Shown here one piece after another: positions 1-8,282 of a stretch of DNA of 56,750 nucleotides; position 1 is the stretch's first letter, and the number at the start of each line of letters is the position of its first letter. The DNA is from Desulfurivibrionaceae bacterium. Its GTDB lineage: Bacteria > Desulfobacterota > Desulfobulbia > Desulfobulbales > UBA5123. The position numbers were made by a program, and so were the translations under genes. The stretch covers positions 1-56,750 of the forward strand of contig JAQYVW010000014.1 of the NCBI GenBank assembly GCA_030145325.1. Direction: 5' to 3'. The notes beneath the pieces are model-generated. The model did no database searches, was not told where the DNA came from, and saw nothing but the letters and a program-made list of their open reading frames with translations.

Positions 1-815
1 GTTTCCGGGAAGGTGGACGGATCGATGGCCAGGGCGGAAACCGTGGGGATACCGGTGTCCAGGGAAAAGTCGTTCAGGTACAGCTCGATGCCGTGTTTGC
101 GGAATTTATCGATTAACTCTATGGAAATCGGGTCCTTGACGCTGTCCAGATCAATGGCGTTGGTTTTTGTCTGGTTGTGGTTAACCACCGAACAGACGTG
201 CCGTTCAACAATCTCGCAGACGCCCTGTAGAATCGCCTCTTCATAGGTGTTGCCTGCCGAGGGACCGTTAAATTCATTGATGGCGTAGAACCAGCTGAAC
301 GGAACCAGCACCTCTTCCTCGCGGGTGAGGTTGCTGGCCCATACCCACTGGATGGGAAGATCGGCGATGAGCTTTTCCAGGGTTGCCACACTGTTGGTTT
401 CGTCATGTACCGATTGCAGTAACTTCTCTAGAGGCAGTAGCGGTTCGCCAGCCGCCTTGAGATTGGCGTAGGTGTCGGTGATGAAATTGTCGGGGTTTTT
501 CTTGAAGCTGAAAAAACTGTACCGTTCGGCAAGTTCCATACAGGCACTGGCCCGGGATTGCTCTGGGGTGCTGCCCTTACCCATCTGTTTCTTGTTGCCG
601 ATGGTTTCAACGGCGTCTTTGCCGCAGACACTGAAGTAGACCGGGATGTCCAGTCGTCCGTTATCGATGCGGCGAACGTCTTTGAGGATGTCGAGATTCA
701 CTTCTTTGAGACGGGCCTTGAAGCGTTCAACGGTTTCAACCGGCGAGCAGACCTTGTCTTGGTCAAGGGTATAGTGTTTGAAGCAGTTTTGCGGTCGAAT
801 GGGTGTCTTTTTCAT
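1..815 (-). CDS. YcaO-domain ATP-dependent enzyme (C-terminus beyond window)
   Basis: The reading frame opens at ATG 815 and stays open to the window edge, giving the first 271 residues. YcaO proteins use ATP to activate backbone amides, making azolines or thioamides in peptides, or assist RimO in methylthiolation of ribosomal protein S12. Both N-terminal ATP-binding signatures are visible: SACMELAER (S90, E94, E97, R98) fits SxxxExxER, and QGVCEIVER (Q197, E201, E204, R205) fits QxxxExxER. The Pro-rich C-terminal motif lies outside the window. No precursor peptide, E1-like partner or TfuA gene is seen on the visible side, so the substrate cannot be named. The family call is firm and the specific role is open. 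Confidence 0.85.
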   Translation of the reverse strand, partial: MKKTPIRPQNCFKHYTLDQDKVCSPVETVERFKARLKEVNLDILKDVRRIDNGRLDIPVYFSVCGKDAVETIGNKKQMGKGSTPEQSRASACMELAERYSFFSFKKNPDNFITDTYANLKAAGEPLLPLEKLLQSVHDETNSVATLEKLIADLPIQWVWASNLTREEEVLVPFSWFYAINEFNGPSAGNTYEEAILQGVCEIVERHVCSVVNHNQTKTNAIDLDSVKDPISIELIDKFRKHGIELYLNDFSLDTGIPTVSALAIDPSTFPE

Positions 816-869
816 GGTATCACCGTAAATTGTCGATGTTTTCAGTTAGTATTGTAAATTAGAACAGAT

Positions 870-898
870 AATATCTTCGACAAACAGTTCCTTGTCAA
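870..898 (-). promoter_or_regulatory. Possible sigma-70 promoter for the YcaO gene
   Basis: On the minus strand TTGACA (893-898) is followed after 17 bases by GATATT (870-875), about 55 bases before the ATG at 815. The -35 is perfect and the -10 matches 4 of 6. The neighbouring gene at 962-2050 is on the same strand and ends upstream, so a promoter is expected here. Confidence 0.4.
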
Positions 899-961
899 GG
901 ATGATAGTCGTCTGGGGTCGAATTGAGGTTAGATCGTGGCTGTAGTTGGTCAGGTCAGGGA

Positions 962-2050
962 TTAGTTGTTTTGGTATTCTTGTTTGATCTTGAGGATCTC
1001 GTCGTTGATGGCGAAGAACGCATCAACCACCTTCGGGTCAAAATGGCTACCCTTGCTTTCCTGGATGATGGCAAAAGATTTTTCCAGCGAGAAAGGTTCT
1101 TTGTAAGGTCGTTTCGAGGTCAAAGCGTCAAAAACATCAGCGATGGCGGTGATGCGACCGGCAATGGGAATTTCAGAGCCTTGCAGTCCGTGTGGGTAAC
1201 CGGAACCATCCCATTTTTCGTGGTGGGTGAGAGCGATGCTCTCCGCTAACTGAAGTAGTTTTGAATCAGAATCTTCCAGGATCAATGCGCCCTGTTGGCA
1301 ATGTTGTTTCATGATTATCCATTCGTCGGCATCAAGCTTGCCAGGTTTTCTTAATATCGCGTCCGGGGTAGCTATCTTACCCACATCGTGCATGGGGGCG
1401 GCGTAGAGAATGGTTTCCACCTCCTGTTCGGATAATCCCATATGTTTGGCAATTGCCGCCGAGAAATGACCAATGCGAATGATGTGCTCGCCGGTGTCGT
1501 CATCCTTGAACTCCGCCGCCCTTGATAGCCGGTAGATGGTTTCCAGGGATGATCTTTTGATGGTGGCAAAGGCCTCGCGTAATTCTTCCGTCCGTCTCGC
1601 TACTTCGCTTTCAAGCTTTTTCTGGTAGTCGCGCATGTGGTCGTGGTAGGCCTTTACTTCCAGTAATGAATTGACCCGGGCTCGCAGTTCCATTTCGTTT
1701 ACAGGCTTGGAAAGAAAATCGTCAGCGCCGCATTCCAACGCCTTTACCCGTTCATCAACCTCGGTAAGGGAGGTGACCATGACCAACGGGATTCTTCTGG
1801 TTTCGGCATTGTTCTTTAGTTGGACAGCGGTTTCAAATCCGTCCATTCTTGGCATCATGATGTCCAGGAGAATGAGATCCGGTTTTTCTTCTTGTACTTT
1901 TTCAATGCAGTCCATGCCGTCGGTGGCAAATCGTACTGTGTGCCCAAGGGGGGTCAGGAACGCTTCCAGTAACCGCAGGTTGAAGTCCTGATCGTCCACA
2001 ACCAGGATGTTTCCTATGGGAGCCGGGATTTTGTGTTCTGTTGAATTCAT
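962..2050 (-). CDS. Response regulator with HD-GYP output domain (predicted c-di-GMP phosphodiesterase)
   Basis: A 362-residue protein. The N-terminal receiver domain has the acidic pair D19/D20, the phospho-acceptor D63 in LLDIMMPRMDG and the conserved lysine K115 in LSKP. A short coiled linker leads to an HD-GYP domain (about 165-350) with MHDVGK and an intact HHEKWDGSGYP motif. HD-GYP domains hydrolyse cyclic di-GMP, so phosphorylation probably tunes c-di-GMP breakdown. The start at ATG 2050 is chosen because CTGGAGA sits at the right distance upstream; a longer frame from 2119 would overlap the preceding gene. It lies 37 bases behind the sensor kinase at 2088-4979 on the same strand and is very likely its cognate partner. 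Confidence 0.9.
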   Translation of the reverse strand: MNSTEHKIPAPIGNILVVDDQDFNLRLLEAFLTPLGHTVRFATDGMDCIEKVQEEKPDLILLDIMMPRMDGFETAVQLKNNAETRRIPLVMVTSLTEVDERVKALECGADDFLSKPVNEMELRARVNSLLEVKAYHDHMRDYQKKLESEVARRTEELREAFATIKRSSLETIYRLSRAAEFKDDDTGEHIIRIGHFSAAIAKHMGLSEQEVETILYAAPMHDVGKIATPDAILRKPGKLDADEWIIMKQHCQQGALILEDSDSKLLQLAESIALTHHEKWDGSGYPHGLQGSEIPIAGRITAIADVFDALTSKRPYKEPFSLEKSFAIIQESKGSHFDPKVVDAFFAINDEILKIKQEYQNN

Positions 2051-2087
2051 TTTGTGTTCTCCAGATAAAGCCGATGTTTGGCGGCAA

Positions 2088-4979
2088 TTATTTCTCAGCG
2101 GCCAACAGTGCGGCGGCAATCCTTGATTCTTTAATGGGCAGGGTAATGGTGAAGCAGGTTCCTTGTTTTAATCCTGCACTATTTACTTTTAACGTGCCAT
2201 GGTGCATTTCGACAAGGGTTTTAGTTAACGGCAAGCCCAGACCGGTGCCTGGGGTTTTGCCGCGATATTCATTTTTGACCTGATAGAACGGTTCAAATAT
2301 TCGGGATAGGTCTTCTGCGTCGATGCCGATGCCGGTGTCGCAAATGCTGATCAGGAGAGTATCTTGGCGTCGAAGCATGGATACATTGATGCTGCCGTTG
2401 TCAGGGGTGAATTTAACGGCGTTGGTAAGGAGATTGAGAAATACCAGTTTTATTTTTCGTTCATCGATGTCGATAATGAGGTTTTCTATCTCTGGGTCGA
2501 TATTAACATTGATGGCAATGGCGTGTTGTGCGGCTCGGTCTTTGATTATGGCCAGGCTTTGTGTCATGAGTATGGATATTTGGGCTGGCATGGTGGAAAA
2601 CGGCATTTTCCCTGACTCGATCTTGGCCAGGTCAAGGATGTCGTTGATAATGGACAGTTGGTGATTGCCACCATCCCTGATCTCCTTGGTGTAGCCCAGT
2701 TGTTTTTCATTTAGAGGGCCGAAGTGTTGTTCTTGTAAAACGGTGGCGAAGCCGATGATGGCGTTTAGCGGGGTGCGCAGTTCGTGGCTAATGTTGGCAA
2801 GAAAACGACTTTTTGCTTTATTGGCGCTTTCTGCGGCTTCCTTGGCCAGAGCAAGGGCCTTTTCCGCCCGCTGGCGTAATATCTCTCCCGAGGTGCGGTT
2901 GGAAAAAATATGGAAAATCTCGTTGAGATGGGTGATTTTTGTAAGCGGCGCGTCATGCATGGCGCAAAGGATGCCGATGGTGTCGCCACTGGTGTTACAA
3001 AGGGGGATGCCGGCGTAGAATTTCACATTCATATCCTGGAGCATTTGGTCGTTGGCAAATATCTCGGCGACGTGGTCTTCATAAAGGCAAAATCCCTTCT
3101 GGCTGACCATTTCGCAAGGGGTATCGGTGGTGGAGTAATTAACCGGTTCTGCTAAGGCAGTGTCGTTCCAGAAGGCAAGGCCGGTTACCTCGGTTGCTGA
3201 ATCCGGCATGATTTCTCCCACCATTACATATTTGGTGCCGAGACATTTTGCCAGCTGCTCGGCCATGGTGGCAAAGAATTGTTCACCGGTAACAGCGGCG
3301 GTGCCCAGTAGTAGGCGGTGGACGGATTCATCCGTCCGTTGGCGCTGAATGGCGAGGGCGAAGAGGGTCGCGATTCTGTTGATCGCTCCGAGATCTCGTT
3401 CCGTGTATTCCTGTTCGCTGTTTGCCAGGGCGACAATTCCCACCAGTTCATCGTTGATCATTGCCGGCACCGATAGGAAGCGCTGGATGGTGACCTTTTC
3501 TGAGGGCAATTTGTTGGCGGGGAGGGCTTTTTTGGGGGTGTTGGTAAGAATAGTTTGATGGTTGTCGATGACTTCTCGCCACAGTTCGGCACATTGATTG
3601 AAAATAATCTCCTCCTCGTCCTGTTTGTCTTTCGCTGCAATGTCGTTGCTAATGGTGGGGAAGACGAGGTTGCCGTTATCGTTGTCGATGTAGCCGGCAA
3701 AGGAAAAACGGCTGTGGGTCAGCATTCGGGCCTTAGCAATTATTGACTCGGTAACCTCTTCTATGGATATTTCTGAGAGTAGACTTCCTGAGAGTTCTGC
3801 CAGGGCGCTGTCCTGTTCGGCTCGGCGGAGGATGAATTCTTCCTTCTGTTCCCTGGCGATGAGCGCGTCCTGTTCGGCGGTTTTTCGTTTCAGCAGCGCC
3901 CAGGTAATGAGTAAGGCGCTTAAAATTGCGCCTTGGGTGAGTAGGGTGAAAAGTTTGATGAAGTGATTATTGGTTTGGGCGGTTAATTCTTTGATCTGCT
4001 GTGGAGTAACGCGGGAGATGAGGAGCCATGGATAGAGTTTGTTCTGGCTGGCTTCCTGTTGCGGGCTTTTTCTTAAAAACTTAATGGGGTCGATGCGCTG
4101 AAAGTTGAAAAACCCGTTTGCGGTAAAGAAGCTGCCTGTTTCCTGGGCAGCCATTTTTTGCCACGCTTCAGGAAAGGAGTTTTGAAAGACGCGTTTTATG
4201 CCGGCGGGATCCATGAAGCCCCACGCTTCTCCTTCGTTGGGGCTGAAGAGCCAGTATCCGTCGGCATTGATGAGCATGAGTTCGCCGAAGGTATTATTTG
4301 CTTCGGCTGCGATCTTGGCAAGGAGTTGGCTTGCCTGATAGTTTAGTAAGATAATCCCTTTTTTTTGCCCACGGGAATTGAAAATCGGGGTGCCGAAACG
4401 GATCATCGGTTTCAATGGGTATTCTATTTTGCCGTGTTCCAGGTTGAGGTCCAAGGGAGAGGTGAAAATTGAGTTTTCAGGTAATTGCATGGAATCTTGG
4501 AAGTAATAGCGGTTGCCTTTGTTTTGCAGGTCTTTTTCAGCTGTTAGGGCAGGGGAGCCGTGGTTGAAATTGACCCGAACTTTTTCCTGACCATTGGCGG
4601 CAATGAGACGGATTTGATCGTAAGTGCCTTTGTTTTTGCTGTGCAGGATAAATTCTTGGCCCACACTAGCAAGGATGCTACTGTCGTTGCTGTCAACGTA
4701 GTGCCGAATTTCATTTTGCCCGGCCAGAACACGAAGGTCACTGACGATGGTTTGAAATTCCCTGTTGATCTGCTTCTGTTCTTTTGCAAGGTGTTGTGAA
4801 GCAATGGTTTTGATTTCGACCACAATGGCATCGCGCTCCAGTCGGTAAAACTGCCAGAGGGTTAGGGCCAGTAAGATAAGCAACGGTGTAAGGATGATCA
4901 GGAAATATTTGATGGGGCGCAGACGGAAGGATGCTGTTGTGCCGTCAAGGCCTGATGGTGGCAGGGCGTTAATTTTCAT
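2088..4979 (-). CDS. Membrane sensor histidine kinase, Cache-GAF-GAF-HisKA-HATPase
   Basis: A 963-residue kinase. A first membrane segment (about 25-45) is followed by a roughly 300-residue periplasmic double-Cache-like sensor region, a second membrane segment (about 355-380), two GAF-like regions (about 410-720) and the kinase core. The core shows the phospho-acceptor H-box ISHELRTPLNAIIG, the N-box LLTNAVKFTP, and the G-boxes CDTGIGID and GTGLGLPL. There is no receiver domain, so the phosphate should pass to the separate HD-GYP regulator 37 bases downstream. The start MKINALPP is preferred to an upstream in-frame codon at 5051 because the membrane segment then sits at a normal distance from the N-terminus. 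The ligand is unknown; Cache domains often bind small organic molecules. Confidence 0.88.
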   Translation of the reverse strand: MKINALPPSGLDGTTASFRLRPIKYFLIILTPLLILLALTLWQFYRLERDAIVVEIKTIASQHLAKEQKQINREFQTIVSDLRVLAGQNEIRHYVDSNDSSILASVGQEFILHSKNKGTYDQIRLIAANGQEKVRVNFNHGSPALTAEKDLQNKGNRYYFQDSMQLPENSIFTSPLDLNLEHGKIEYPLKPMIRFGTPIFNSRGQKKGIILLNYQASQLLAKIAAEANNTFGELMLINADGYWLFSPNEGEAWGFMDPAGIKRVFQNSFPEAWQKMAAQETGSFFTANGFFNFQRIDPIKFLRKSPQQEASQNKLYPWLLISRVTPQQIKELTAQTNNHFIKLFTLLTQGAILSALLITWALLKRKTAEQDALIAREQKEEFILRRAEQDSALAELSGSLLSEISIEEVTESIIAKARMLTHSRFSFAGYIDNDNGNLVFPTISNDIAAKDKQDEEEIIFNQCAELWREVIDNHQTILTNTPKKALPANKLPSEKVTIQRFLSVPAMINDELVGIVALANSEQEYTERDLGAINRIATLFALAIQRQRTDESVHRLLLGTAAVTGEQFFATMAEQLAKCLGTKYVMVGEIMPDSATEVTGLAFWNDTALAEPVNYSTTDTPCEMVSQKGFCLYEDHVAEIFANDQMLQDMNVKFYAGIPLCNTSGDTIGILCAMHDAPLTKITHLNEIFHIFSNRTSGEILRQRAEKALALAKEAAESANKAKSRFLANISHELRTPLNAIIGFATVLQEQHFGPLNEKQLGYTKEIRDGGNHQLSIINDILDLAKIESGKMPFSTMPAQISILMTQSLAIIKDRAAQHAIAINVNIDPEIENLIIDIDERKIKLVFLNLLTNAVKFTPDNGSINVSMLRRQDTLLISICDTGIGIDAEDLSRIFEPFYQVKNEYRGKTPGTGLGLPLTKTLVEMHHGTLKVNSAGLKQGTCFTITLPIKESRIAAALLAAEK

Positions 4980-5086
4980 GGGGTCATTCCCAGGATGGCT
5001 GCGGCGATTTTCATAACGATATATTGTCTGGGCTGTGGCGCCCAATGTCAAGCAACCGGTGGTTTGCCAAGGGCCGGTTGAAGTCC

Positions 5087-6382
5087 CTAGCGTAACGGTG
5101 GGTTGAAATAGCCAAAGCGTAGTTTTGGGAAATTTCGTTGCATTTCTTTATGCCAGTGGCGGATGCCCATGGGTCCGCGTCTGTCGGTGTGTTGCATGGC
5201 TTCAAGATACCAGTCGGGATCGATGTTTAGATTTCTAAGCTGAATAAAATCCGGCTTTTCGGTCTCGACAAGTTCACAGAGGGCCGCGAATTCCTCTGGG
5301 TCGTCGGTGAATCCCGGCAGAACAAAGTAGTTAAGGGAGACAAATCTGCCCGCCTTTTTCATCGTCGCGATGGATTGGCGAACGTCGTTAAAGGTAAAAC
5401 CCTTGGGGCGAAAGTAGCGTTGGTGATATTCGGGGCGGGCGCTGCTCATGCTCACCCGAATGCTGTCCAGGCCGGCATGGGCAAGACGCGCCACCGCTTC
5501 CGGCAGGCTGGCGTTGCTGTTTAAATTGACGGTGCCGTTATTGGTTCCTTTGCGAATCAGCCGGATCGCTTTCTCGATGGTGTCGGCTTGCAGGAGTGGT
5601 TCGCCTTCGCATCCCTGACCGAAACTGACCACTCCACTGGGTACCCTTTGTAAGTGCGGAACCGCCACTTCGGCGATTTCGTTGGCCGTCGGCACAAAAC
5701 GAATTCGATCTTGGGTGGAGGGGCAGCAACCAGATGGCTGTAGTGAGATGCATCCGAGACAGCGGGCGTTACATTCCGGCGAGGTGGGAAGTGGCGCTTC
5801 ATATTGGTTGAGAAAGTAATTTTTGGCCGCCGGACAGCTGTAGGTAAGACTACAGTTGCCTAGATGCTGGACAAGCCTGTTTTGAGGCAAGGTCTTGAGG
5901 CGTTTTTGAGTGCTGGTTGTGATTTTGGCGGGGTCAAAGCCCAGGGGTTCTTGGCGAAGGTCTTCATCGCTGCGGAAGCCGCTCACCCAGAAGCGTCCCT
6001 CGTGCCAACCCACCGCCGTGTAGGCAAAGAGCGGTAATGTCTCGGCGTCGTCGTTTTTCACAAAAGCGGCGGTGTGGATGGCGGTATGGGCCGGGGCCAT
6101 AAAGGCTGCCACCGCCTGAATTTCTTCGCCGGGCTCATCTGGGTTTTCGGCAAGCAGAGATGGCTCATGGCTGTTTGCTTCAAAGCCCACCGGTTTTCTC
6201 CCTGGCAGGACGAACAGTTCGCTTCCTTCCGGCAGGGGGATCAAATCTTGTAATTCTGGCTTCTGGTAGAGACTGCCGCTGCGGCCAGCCATTTCTAATT
6301 CTGGAAAATCTTTGATCTCTCCGTGTTGGTTTGCATAAACCAGTCGGGGTGTTTGGCGCGGATGGATGGGGGGGGTAGGCAT
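5087..6382 (-). CDS. Radical SAM protein with CxxxCxxC iron-sulfur site
   Basis: A 431-residue protein. An N-terminal region of about 200 residues precedes the radical SAM core, which starts with C204, C208 and C211 (CNARCLGC), the ligands of the 4Fe-4S cluster that cleaves S-adenosylmethionine. Extra cysteines C177, C183, C219 and C220 flank the motif and might bind a second cluster or zinc. The core continues with FGQGCEGEP and a barrel-like region ending near residue 425. The reaction is not identifiable. No convincing Shine-Dalgarno precedes ATG 6382. It lies 107 bases upstream of the sensor kinase on the same strand, but nothing shows a functional link. Confidence 0.8.
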   Translation of the reverse strand: MPTPPIHPRQTPRLVYANQHGEIKDFPELEMAGRSGSLYQKPELQDLIPLPEGSELFVLPGRKPVGFEANSHEPSLLAENPDEPGEEIQAVAAFMAPAHTAIHTAAFVKNDDAETLPLFAYTAVGWHEGRFWVSGFRSDEDLRQEPLGFDPAKITTSTQKRLKTLPQNRLVQHLGNCSLTYSCPAAKNYFLNQYEAPLPTSPECNARCLGCISLQPSGCCPSTQDRIRFVPTANEIAEVAVPHLQRVPSGVVSFGQGCEGEPLLQADTIEKAIRLIRKGTNNGTVNLNSNASLPEAVARLAHAGLDSIRVSMSSARPEYHQRYFRPKGFTFNDVRQSIATMKKAGRFVSLNYFVLPGFTDDPEEFAALCELVETEKPDFIQLRNLNIDPDWYLEAMQHTDRRGPMGIRHWHKEMQRNFPKLRFGYFNPPLR

Positions 6383-6847
6383 GGCGGCTATGAATTCTCA
6401 ATGATTATGGATGGTTGCCAGTATTACTGATTGCTTGCTGGTGTCATGTTTATAGAGTTGGTATATTACTCGCCTGGCCGGGAAAGGAAAGCGGAAAAGA
6501 TAGTTTGAGTTTTGCAGGTAATTTTGTATGGTAATCGCTCTTTATGGGCCGGAGGCTAGTGTTACTTCAACTCTGTAACGCCTCGTCTTGATAGATAATT
6601 TTTACATCTGCGTCCTTACAACTTGAATCACATAGCATAACTATGTTCTCCAAGTTGTGCTTGTTGTGCAAAAAAAATCGTTGCACAACTTTACGGCATT
6701 TCATCCTTGCCGCGATACTAGGGGCGATGGAGGGAAAAAGACAGGAAGTTTGGGGGGGGGGCAGATGGTCGGTGCGAGCAAGGTATTGCGGTGGCATTTT
6801 TCCCCCGGCCCTGTTGGGCAAGGCCGAGGAGGCAAGGGGGCTCGCTG
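6383..6847. other. Intergenic region, no convincing gene
   Basis: About 465 bases between two minus-strand genes. An 84-codon frame at 6567-6821 looks spurious: low-complexity composition, no recognisable motif and an overlap with the structured element. The region holds the hairpin cluster at 6618-6691 and a run of ten G at 6752-6761, which would be prone to slippage. Confidence 0.6.
6618..6691. repeat. Overlapping inverted repeats able to form mutually exclusive hairpins
   Basis: ACAACTTG (6618-6625) pairs with CAAGTTGT (6651-6658) around an inner stem ACATAG/CTATGT (6630-6635, 6641-6646). A second hairpin TTGTGCAA (6664-6671) / TTGCACAA (6681-6688) follows. AAGTTGTGC (6652-6660) can instead pair with GCACAACTT (6683-6691), which would break both. 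The pairings are read directly from sequence; a role such as attenuator, small RNA or protein-binding site is inference. Confidence 0.5.
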
Positions 6848-7273
6848 TTAACGGTGCCGGATCCTTGAGAATACCGCATCCACTGCTTTGTAAATGGTGG
6901 CATCATCGCCGAAGATATCCTGGACATTGGGGTGGTCGAGAAGATCCTCAATGATGTACTGGGTGAAGTAGAGACTCAGGAAGTTGGGATCGTTGACGAT
7001 TCCTCGGAGCGGCGCAACCTTGAAGTTGATCTCGAATTCTTCCATCTCAGTGAGATTTCTCATCTGTTTGGCGAACAGTTCCTTGATGGCGCGGTCGGAG
7101 TTTGTTTCGATGATGTGCTCGTCCAGCAGATGTTGGAGCAGTTTGGTGGCCAGTTCCTCGGCGTGTTCGTAAGCCGCATGGAGCATGTTTTTACGTTCTT
7201 GCTCGCGTTTGCGGTCTATTGATCGGATTGCTTTGTCTGCTGCGGTGTTTGAATAGTTACCGTGGTGGCCCAT
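6848..7273 (-). CDS. Conserved-looking hypothetical protein, helical, 141 residues
   Basis: I do not recognise this family. The protein is charged and predicted mainly helical, with no membrane segment and no signal peptide. The start ATG 7273 is supported by a strong purine-rich ribosome site (AGGGGGAAAACC before ATG). It is transcribed divergently from the small sulfite reductase gene at 7432, with 158 bases between the starts. That arrangement permits shared regulation but does not demonstrate it. The C-terminal half (LYFTQYIIEDLLDHPNVQ) resembles nothing I can name with confidence. Confidence 0.65.
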   Translation of the reverse strand: MGHHGNYSNTAADKAIRSIDRKREQERKNMLHAAYEHAEELATKLLQHLLDEHIIETNSDRAIKELFAKQMRNLTEMEEFEINFKVAPLRGIVNDPNFLSLYFTQYIIEDLLDHPNVQDIFGDDATIYKAVDAVFSRIRHR

Positions 7274-7431
7274 GGTTTTCCCCCTGCGTATATGATAGTC
7301 GTACCCTGAAATTTAAGACTTTTCTTTCCCGATAGATACAGGAAAATAGCGGAAAGGGAAAGGATAAATCGGTAGATAACGCACAGTTCGTGCATATTTG
7401 TTAATTTGCGATAAAGAAAGAGGAAAAAATC

Positions 7432-8061
7432 ATGAGTACCATTCATTCCACTGCGCCACACGAGAAGTCGTTAACCCTTCTGTTGGTGGCTGGTCGCCTG
7501 CCTTTGCCGTTGATGGCCAAGGTGCTGGAGGTGGCTGAACGCTACCGTCTCGGCGTTTATTTCTCCACCGCCCAGAATTTGCGGCTGTTGGGGATCAACG
7601 ACGAGGATTTCGATGCGATCAAGGCCGAACTGGCTCCGCTGGGCGCCAACTTCAAGGGGCCGGGCAAGTTCCCCTTGCCCAAGGTTTGCATCGGTAAGCC
7701 TTCCTGTAATATGGGGGTGATTGATCCTGCCGAGCTTTCGGCGAGAATTCTCGAACGATTCGGCCATCGGACCGGGGTCAAGGGCAAGTTCAAGATTGCC
7801 ATCTCCGGTTGCATCCTCAATTGCAGTGGGGCGTTGCTTGCCGATATCGGCGTGGTTGCCACCAGGAATGGTTTTGATCTCTATAGCGGTGGCAAGGGTG
7901 GGCCTTACCCCAAGGTGGGGCAGCGTGTGTTGCGGGATGTCCGTGAGGTGGAGATCCTCGACGCCATAGAGAAAATGGTTGATTTTCATGATGCCAAGAC
8001 GGTCAAAAAGCAACGGATGGTCAAGCTTCACGACCATCCTGACTTTCCTTTTTCTGAGTAG
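7432..8061 (+). CDS. Small siroheme/4Fe-4S sulfite reductase, assimilatory type
   Basis: A 209-residue protein with one ferredoxin-like half domain followed by the siroheme-4Fe-4S domain. The cluster ligands are C86 and C92 (CIGKPSC) and C127 and C131 (CILNC), the Cx5C...Cx3C pattern of sulfite and nitrite reductases. Its length matches the single-subunit, roughly 27-kDa assimilatory-type sulfite reductases described from Desulfovibrio, far shorter than dissimilatory DsrA or DsrB. It should reduce sulfite (or nitrite) by six electrons to sulfide in the cytoplasm. An AGAGGA ribosome site lies 8 bases before the ATG. No dedicated electron-donor gene is adjacent. The stop codon abuts a degenerate mobile repeat. 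Confidence 0.85.
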   Translation: MSTIHSTAPHEKSLTLLLVAGRLPLPLMAKVLEVAERYRLGVYFSTAQNLRLLGINDEDFDAIKAELAPLGANFKGPGKFPLPKVCIGKPSCNMGVIDPAELSARILERFGHRTGVKGKFKIAISGCILNCSGALLADIGVVATRNGFDLYSGGKGGPYPKVGQRVLRDVREVEILDAIEKMVDFHDAKTVKKQRMVKLHDHPDFPFSE

Positions 8062-8166
8062 GTGTCTGGTCAGAAATGAGGATTTTAGAAGATCTTGCAG
8101 GCTCGCTATCTGGCGGAGATCAGGTAGGAGAGTTCCGAGACTCAGAAAAGACCATTGATGGACACT
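8062..8166. mobile_element. Degenerate, internally deleted copy of the short inverted-repeat element
   Basis: About 105 bases starting GTGTCTGGTCAGAAATGAGG and ending AAAAGACCATTGATGGACAC, matching both ends of the fuller elements at 9756-9946 and 37463-37676 in reverse orientation, with most of the centre lost. It begins immediately after the sulfite reductase stop codon. Confidence 0.6.
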
Positions 8167-8201
8167 TTCCTAGTTGAAGAATAAAATTGTCGGGATGGGC
8201 A

Positions 8202-8243
8202 AGAGTTTGCTTTGGTCGCCAGTTGGTGAGCAAAGCAAACTCT
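8202..8243. repeat. Perfect 13-bp inverted repeat, possible bidirectional terminator
   Basis: AGAGTTTGCTTTG (8202-8214) and CAAAGCAAACTCT (8231-8243) are exact reverse complements around a 16-base loop. It lies between the convergent ends of the sulfite reductase and chemoreceptor genes. No T-tract follows directly on either strand, so intrinsic termination is uncertain. Confidence 0.5.
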
Positions 8244-8282
8244 ACGTTACCTTGGTGATCGTTGCTTTGGAGCCGATCTGAC

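Noticed and set aside
6567-6821. 84-codon frame in the 6.4-6.8 kb gap
   Set aside because: No ribosome site, no motif, and it overlaps a hairpin cluster and a ten-base G run.
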